Shown piece by piece: positions 13,788 through 18,258 of a stretch of 18,258 nucleotides of DNA (position 1 is the first letter of the stretch; each line of letters opens with the position of its first letter). A model generated the notes under the pieces. The model saw only the letters and a list, made by a program, of their open reading frames with translations. It made no database searches and had not been told where the DNA came from. Both the position numbers and the translations under genes were made by a program. The DNA comes from Prado023 sp036375875 (GTDB taxonomy: Bacteria; Actinomycetota; Actinomycetes; S36-B12; CAIYMF01), in contig DASVBK010000096.1 in assembly GCA_036375875.1 (NCBI GenBank), positions 1 to 18,258 of the forward strand, written 5' to 3'.

Positions 13788-15614
13788 GTGCCCCAGTTGC
13801 GCATCGCGCTCGCCCAGGTGAACCCCGTCGTCGGCGACCTGCCCGGGAACGCCGCGCTCGTCGTGGCCCGCACCCGCGAGGCGGTCGCCAGCGGCGCGCA
13901 CCTGGTCGCGTTCCCGGAGATGGTGCTCACCGGGTACCCGATCGAGGACCTCGCCCTGCGCCGCTCCTTCCAGCAGGCGTCCATCGCCGCGCTGGAGCAG
14001 CTGGCGGCGACCCTGCAGCGGGAGGGCCTCGGTGACGCGGCCGTGGTGGTCGGCTACCTCGACGTGCGCGACGCCCTGGTCCGCGCCGGCACCGGTGGTG
14101 TCCCCGACGCGGCGGCGACGCCCGCCATGGCCGAGCCGGCGGTGCGGGCCGAGCGTGACGCCCGGACCGCACCCGCGCCGGACCCGCTCGGCACCCCCCG
14201 CGGCGCCCCCGTGAACGCGGCAGCCGTCCTGCACGCCGGGCAGGTCGTGGCGCGCTACGCCAAGCACCACCTGCCCAACTACGGCGTCTTCGACGAGTTC
14301 CGCTACTTCGTGGCCGGGACCCGGCCGTGCGTGGTGCGCCTGCACGGGGTGGACGTCGCCCTGCTCATCTGCGAGGACCTCTGGCAGGACGGGCCGACCG
14401 CCCAGGTGCGCGAGCTCGGGGCGGGGCTGGCGCTGGTCATCAACGGCTCACCGTACGAGCTGCACAAGGACGACTCCCGGCTCGAGCTGGCTGCCCGGCG
14501 GGCCGTCGAGGCCGGCGCCACCCTCGCGTACGTGAACATGGTCGGCGGGCAGGACGAGCTGGTCTTCGACGGCGACTCCCTGGTGGTCGGTCCGGACGGC
14601 AGCCTGCTCGCCCGTGCCCCGCAGTTCGCGGAGCACCTGCTGGTGCTCGACCTCGACCTGCCCGAGGGCCGGTCCCCGGTCGCGGCGGTCATCAGCGCGG
14701 CGCCACTGCCCGGGTACGCGCCCATGCCGCGGGCGGCGATCGAGCCGCGCCTGGTCGACGAGGCCGAGATGTACGCGGCCCTGGTGGTTGGCCTGCGCGA
14801 CTACGTGCGCAAGAACGGCTTCCGCTCCGTGACGTTCGGCTTCTCCGGCGGCATCGACTCCGCACTCGTGGCGGCCCTGGCCGCGGATGCCATCGGCGGG
14901 GCGAACGTCCATGGGCTCTCGATGCCCAGCCGGTACTCGTCGCAGCACTCCCAGGACGACGCGTTCGACCTCGCGCGGCGGCTGGGCGCGCCCTGCCGGA
15001 GCATCCCGATCGCGCCGATGTTCGACGCCTACATGGCCGCCCTGCACCTGACCGGCCTGGCCGAGGAGAACCTGCAGGCCCGCATCCGGGGCACCACCGT
15101 CATGGCGGTGAGCAACCAGGAGGGCCACCTCGTGCTGGCGCCGGGCAACAAGAGCGAGCTCTCGGTCGGCTACTCCACCATCTACGGCGACGCCGTCGGT
15201 GGCTTCGGGCCCATCAAGGACGTGCCGAAGACCTGGGTCTACCGGCTGGCGCGGTGGCGCAACGCCGAGGCGCAGCGCCGCGGCGAGGAGCCGCCGATCC
15301 CGCCGGGCTCCATCGACAAGGCGCCGTCGGCCGAGCTGCGCCCGGGGCAGCAGGACACCGATTCCCTGCCGGAGTACGACGTGCTCGACGACATCCTCGA
15401 CGACTACGTGGAGCACGACCTCGGAGCCACGGAGCTCGTCGCGCAGGGGTTCGACGGCGCGCTCGTCGAGCAGGTGCTGCGGATGACCGACCTCGCCGAG
15501 TACAAGCGCCGCCAGTACCCGATCGGCACCAAGATCACCATGCGCTCGTTCGGCCGGGATCGCCGCCAGCCGATCACCAACCGGTGGCGGGAGACCGCCG
15601 CGGGCACGGACTGA
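13788..15614 (+). CDS. nadE: Glutamine-dependent NAD+ synthetase
   Basis: Product of 608 residues. The N-terminal nitrilase-type glutaminase domain frees ammonia from glutamine, and the C-terminal domain uses it to turn deamido-NAD and ATP into NAD. The glutaminase triad is Glu44 (A-F-P-E-M), Lys159 (Y-A-K-H-H-L-P-N-Y) and Cys195 (L-I-C-E-D-L-W). The synthetase ATP loop is S-G-G-I-D-S at 353-358, followed by P-S-R-Y-S-S and P-G-N-K-S-E, and a K-R-R-Q-Y-P-I-G-T-K end. Start: GTG 13788, giving V(M)-P-Q-L-R-I-A-L-A-Q, where the family begins. The frame is open far upstream antisense to glnA2, but that part is not coding. Odd: about 50 Ala/Pro/Arg-rich residues (93-141) are inserted in the nitrilase domain between G-Y-L-D and N-A-A-A-V-L. 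It is divergent from glnA2 and converges on the MFS gene with a 26-base gap. Confidence 0.95.
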   Translation: MPQLRIALAQVNPVVGDLPGNAALVVARTREAVASGAHLVAFPEMVLTGYPIEDLALRRSFQQASIAALEQLAATLQREGLGDAAVVVGYLDVRDALVRAGTGGVPDAAATPAMAEPAVRAERDARTAPAPDPLGTPRGAPVNAAAVLHAGQVVARYAKHHLPNYGVFDEFRYFVAGTRPCVVRLHGVDVALLICEDLWQDGPTAQVRELGAGLALVINGSPYELHKDDSRLELAARRAVEAGATLAYVNMVGGQDELVFDGDSLVVGPDGSLLARAPQFAEHLLVLDLDLPEGRSPVAAVISAAPLPGYAPMPRAAIEPRLVDEAEMYAALVVGLRDYVRKNGFRSVTFGFSGGIDSALVAALAADAIGGANVHGLSMPSRYSSQHSQDDAFDLARRLGAPCRSIPIAPMFDAYMAALHLTGLAEENLQARIRGTTVMAVSNQEGHLVLAPGNKSELSVGYSTIYGDAVGGFGPIKDVPKTWVYRLARWRNAEAQRRGEEPPIPPGSIDKAPSAELRPGQQDTDSLPEYDVLDDILDDYVEHDLGATELVAQGFDGALVEQVLRMTDLAEYKRRQYPIGTKITMRSFGRDRRQPITNRWRETAAGTD

Positions 15615-15640
15615 CGCACGCGCCCGGGCCCCCTGCCGCC

Positions 15641-17440
15641 TCAGCCCTGCGGGTCCGGCCCCCGCTTCGCCTCGCCGCCGGCCGATCCACTGCCGCCCGC
15701 GCGCGGCGGGTGCTCGAGCGGCGGGTGCTCGAGCGGCGCTTCCTCGACGTGCGCCAGGTGGCTCGGGTCCTCGGCCACCAGATGGACCGCGTCGACCGCG
15801 TGCACCGCGTCGGCGTCACCCAGCACCGCCCCAGCGCCAGCCGCGGCCTCCCCCGGCCGGTGCACCTGCCACGCCACGGCCTCGGCCTGGGCGGGCAGCC
15901 AGATGAGGAAGATGACCAGCGCGGCGACCAGCAGCGCCAGCCCCAGGGTCGCGGCCAGGTGGAACGCCGGCATGTAGGCCGCGTCGGCAGCGGCGCGCAG
16001 CGCCTGGGCCTGGGCCGCCGTGGCCTGGCCGCTGGCCTGCAACCGCCCGGCGACCTCGTAGGTGGCCCCGACGCTGTCGGCCGCGACCGCCTGCAGCTGC
16101 GGTGGCAGCGCGGTGCCCGAGAGGGCGGACTCCATGGCGCCGGAGTACTTCGTCGCCACCACCGAGGAGATCACCGCGACCCCGAGCGTCGCGCCGACCT
16201 GCCGCACCGTGTTCTGCACCGCCGAGCCGGAGCCCGAGCGCGCCGGTGGCGTGGCCAGCGTCATCCGCGTCGTGGAGGGCGCCACCACGTTGCCCATCCC
16301 GAAGCCGAAGACGAACGGGATCACCAGCAGCACCCACACCGGGGTCTCGAGGGTCAGCCGGGTGAAGCCGAACATGGCGGCGCTGGCCAGGACCAGCCCG
16401 AACGGGATCACGCGTCGGGCGCCGAACCGGGCGACCATCTTGCCGCTGCGCGGCGCCGCGAGGATCTGGCCGATGGCGAACGGCACGGTGAGCGCGCCCG
16501 ACTGCAGCGGCGACCAGCCCCGCACCACCTGGTAGTAGAACGCGAGGAAGATCAGCGTGCCGGTGAGGGCGGCGAAGGTCAGCGACGTCCCGGCCAGGGG
16601 CACCGAGAACGACCGGATGCGGAACAGGCTCAGGTCCATCGACGGGTGGTCGCTGCGTGCCTCGTACACCAGGAACACCGCGAGCACCGCGATGCCCACC
16701 CCGATCCAGACGTACGTGCTCGTCTCACCCCAGCCGGCCTCCTGGATGCCGTACACGAGGGCGAGCAGGCCGAGCACGGACAGCACGAGGCCGATGGGGT
16801 CCAGGCGGCCGGGGTGCGGGTTCCGGGATTCCGGGACGTTGATGAGGATGCCCGCGAGGCCGACCACGATGATCGGCACGTTGATGAGGAACACCGAGCC
16901 CCACCAGAAGTGCTCGAGCAGGAAGCCGCCGAGCAGCGGCCCGAGCGCGACGGCCCCGCCGACCGCCGCGGCCCAGATGCCGATCGCCCGCCCGCGCTCC
17001 TCCGGCGGGAAGATCACCGTGATGATCGACAGGGTCACCGGCAGGACCGACGCCCCGCCGATGCCCATGAGGGCGCGCGCGCCGATGAGCTGCTCCGGGG
17101 TCTGCGCGAACGCGCTGAGCACCGACGCGATCGCGAACAGCACCAGGCCGAGCATGAGGATGCGCCGCCGGCCGTACCGGTCCCCGAGCACGCCCCAGGT
17201 GAACAGCAGTGCGGCGAACACCAAGGAGTACGCGTTGATCGCCCAGATCAGCTCGCCCTGCGTGGCGCCGAGGTCCTCCTGGATGGTCTTGAGGGCCACG
17301 TTGAGCACGGTGTTGTCCAGCACCACCACGAGCAGGCTCACGACCAGGGCGGCCAGCGCCCGCCACCGGTGCGGGGCCGCGGCGTGCGCTGGGGGGCCGG
17401 GGGTCGGGACGATGCCGGCTGCGGGCTCGGGCTCGGGCAT
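15641..17440 (-). CDS. MFS transporter, DHA2 (EmrB/QacA) 14-TM drug exporter type
   Basis: Product of 599 residues, a proton-driven multidrug exporter of the DHA2 group by family. TM1 carries L-D-N-T-V-L-N-V-A-L (41-50), compare the usual LDxTIVNVAL. Motif A, G-D-R-Y-G-R-R-R, is at 86-93, and the antiporter motif C, G-P-L-L-G-G, is at 167-172. Hydrophobic segments fit 14 helices, the last ending near 518 (L-V-I-F-L-I-W-L-P). An extra cytoplasmic tail of about 80 residues follows. It holds seven His among Asp/Glu, a duplicated P-L-E-H-P block, and a Gly/Ser/Lys end. The start ATG 17440-17438 has no Shine-Dalgarno, but TACAGT lies six bases before it, suggesting a leaderless transcript. It is divergent from panB across 150 bases. 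The transported compound is unknown. Confidence 0.88.
   Translation of the reverse strand: MPEPEPAAGIVPTPGPPAHAAAPHRWRALAALVVSLLVVVLDNTVLNVALKTIQEDLGATQGELIWAINAYSLVFAALLFTWGVLGDRYGRRRILMLGLVLFAIASVLSAFAQTPEQLIGARALMGIGGASVLPVTLSIITVIFPPEERGRAIGIWAAAVGGAVALGPLLGGFLLEHFWWGSVFLINVPIIVVGLAGILINVPESRNPHPGRLDPIGLVLSVLGLLALVYGIQEAGWGETSTYVWIGVGIAVLAVFLVYEARSDHPSMDLSLFRIRSFSVPLAGTSLTFAALTGTLIFLAFYYQVVRGWSPLQSGALTVPFAIGQILAAPRSGKMVARFGARRVIPFGLVLASAAMFGFTRLTLETPVWVLLVIPFVFGFGMGNVVAPSTTRMTLATPPARSGSGSAVQNTVRQVGATLGVAVISSVVATKYSGAMESALSGTALPPQLQAVAADSVGATYEVAGRLQASGQATAAQAQALRAAADAAYMPAFHLAATLGLALLVAALVIFLIWLPAQAEAVAWQVHRPGEAAAGAGAVLGDADAVHAVDAVHLVAEDPSHLAHVEEAPLEHPPLEHPPRAGGSGSAGGEAKRGPDPQG
15704..15733. 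repeat. 15-bp in-frame tandem duplication in exporter tail
   Basis: CGGCGGGTGCTCGAG occurs twice in direct tandem (15704-15718 and 15719-15733). On the minus strand this doubles five codons and gives P-L-E-H-P-P-L-E-H-P-P in the C-terminal tail. Confidence 0.85.
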
Positions 17441-17446
17441 GGGCGC

Positions 17447-17452
17447 ACTGTA
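17447..17452 (-). promoter_or_regulatory. Candidate -10 element, leaderless MFS exporter transcript
   Basis: On the minus strand TACAGT matches TANNNT and is followed by six bases (GCGCCC) and then the exporter ATG at 17440. With no Shine-Dalgarno present, transcription probably starts at or near the ATG. Confidence 0.4.
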
Positions 17453-17461
17453 GGGCCGGGG

Positions 17462-17473
17462 CCGGACATCCGG
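17462..17473. promoter_or_regulatory. 12-bp palindrome between MFS exporter and panB
   Basis: CCGGA-CA-TCCGG is a perfect dyad. It lies 10-21 bases upstream of the candidate exporter -10, between the -10 and -35 positions, where a TetR- or MarR-type repressor would block the promoter. No regulator gene of that kind is in the window, so the binding protein is unknown. Confidence 0.4.
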
Positions 17474-17590
17474 AGCCGGGCCATTGCAGCGGCAGCACCA
17501 GCGGGCCCGCTTGGCCGGCGCTGGCGGGACGTGGGACCATGCACCTGTCCGGGGACTCCGCGGGGAGCCTCGAGATGGGAGCGATCCACC

Positions 17591-18258
17591 ATGAGCATCA
17601 CCGCCGGCACGCCCACCCCGACCCTGTACGGCGCGGCACCGGCCGGCCGTCGGGTCACGACACGCGACCTCATCGCCGCCAAGGCCCGCGGTGAGAAGTG
17701 GCCGATGATCACGGCCTACGACGCGCTCACCGCGCGCATCTTCGACGAAGCCGGCATCCCGGTGATGCTCGTCGGCGACTCTGCGGCCAACGTCGTGTAC
17801 GGCTACGACTCCACGGTGCCGGTCACCGTCGACGAGCTGCTGCCGCTGGCCGCCGGCGTGGTCCGCGGCTCGCAGCGCGCCCTCGTGGTCGGCGACCTGC
17901 CGTTCGGCTCCTACCAGGCCTCGCCGCAGCAGGCGCTGGAGACCGCGGCGCGCTTCATGAAGGAGGCCGGCGTCCAGGCCGTCAAGCTCGAGGGCGGCGC
18001 CCGGGTGCTGCCGCAGGTTGAGCTGCTGGTGAGCGCCGGCATCCCGGTGATGGCCCACCTGGGCCTCACGCCCCAGTCGGTGAACCAGCTGGGCGGCTAC
18101 CGGGTGCAGGGCCGCGGCGAGGACGGCGAGATCCTCATGCGCGACGCGAAGGCGATGGAGGCCGCCGGGGCGTTCGCGATCGTGCTCGAGGTCGTTCCCA
18201 GCGAGCTGGCCGAGCGGGTCACCCGCAGCCTGTCCATCCCGACGATCGGCATCGGGGC
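17591..18258 (+). CDS. panB: 3-methyl-2-oxobutanoate hydroxymethyltransferase (partial)
   Basis: The first 222 codons are present and the gene runs off the window end. PanB is a cytoplasmic enzyme that transfers a hydroxymethyl group from 5,10-methylene-tetrahydrofolate to alpha-ketoisovalerate, giving ketopantoate, the first committed step to pantothenate and CoA. Family landmarks: T-A-Y-D-A at 41-45, V-G-D-S at 61-64 with metal ligand Asp63, V-G-D-L-P-F-G-S-Y at 100-108 with Asp102, V-K-L-E-G-G at 131-136 with Glu134, H-L-G-L-T-P-Q at 156-162, and the catalytic Glu200 in V-L-E-V-V-P. All are intact. An N-terminal extension of about 22 residues precedes the conserved T-T-R-D-L. GGGAG at 17577-17581 lies nine bases before ATG 17591. 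It is divergent from the MFS exporter. Confidence 0.96.
   Translation, partial: MSITAGTPTPTLYGAAPAGRRVTTRDLIAAKARGEKWPMITAYDALTARIFDEAGIPVMLVGDSAANVVYGYDSTVPVTVDELLPLAAGVVRGSQRALVVGDLPFGSYQASPQQALETAARFMKEAGVQAVKLEGGARVLPQVELLVSAGIPVMAHLGLTPQSVNQLGGYRVQGRGEDGEILMRDAKAMEAAGAFAIVLEVVPSELAERVTRSLSIPTIGIG

Noticed and set aside
1..18258. tRNA, rRNA, riboswitch, insertion sequence or integrase
   Set aside because: I saw no tRNA-like cloverleaf, rRNA core sequence, transposase or integrase motif by reading; a tool-based search could still find small RNAs.

Overview
The window is very GC-rich and codes with strong G/C at third codon positions. It contains a core block of glnE, glnA2-type glutamine synthetase, nadE and panB. 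This block is known from actinobacterial chromosomes: the order glnE-glnA2-panB occurs in Streptomyces and Mycobacterium. I infer a high-GC actinobacterium, possibly of the Cellulomonadaceae/Micrococcales type. The rank below phylum is a guess.

Layout. Positions 1-83 hold the end of an alpha/beta-hydrolase-like gene. Positions 84-2525 are gene-poor: one YihY/BrkB membrane protein (465-1301), one clear 55-residue single-pass membrane protein on the minus strand (1811-1978), and two stretches of decayed minus-strand coding sequence. A long inverted repeat (1646-1711) also lies here. Positions 2526-3806 encode an AI-2E/PerM-family transporter. A gene-free stretch follows (3807-4444), carrying a 43-bp tandem repeat just upstream of a glycosyltransferase family 9 gene (4445-5593). 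That gene converges on, and overlaps, a short-chain dehydrogenase (5532-6314).

The most unusual gene is at 6441-8651. Its 736-residue product appears to join a cytoplasmic double universal-stress-protein-like region, one transmembrane helix, an Ala/Pro-rich linker, a coiled coil and an intact LytM/M23 zinc endopeptidase domain. In effect an intracellular stress or nucleotide sensor would be built onto an extracellular cell-wall hydrolase. It is followed by four copies of a 15-bp repeat that starts over its stop codon, and then by a DUF3592-like membrane protein (8799-9293).

The right part is nitrogen and cofactor metabolism. glnA2-type synthetase (12288-13625) and glnE (9313-12276) form a minus-strand pair with an 11-nt gap, so a GS-family enzyme and the adenylyltransferase family that modifies GS are made together. 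nadE (13788-15614) is divergent from glnA2 and uses glutamine as nitrogen donor for NAD. A 14-TM DHA2-type drug exporter (15641-17440) is divergent from panB (17591 to the window end, partial; pantothenate and CoA synthesis). Both nadE and the exporter look leaderless, and short perfect palindromes sit in the divergent promoter regions.

A recurring local feature is short tandem duplication near gene ends: the AI-2E gene and the LytM fusion gene both have their stop-codon segment duplicated, and the exporter has a duplicated block in its tail.
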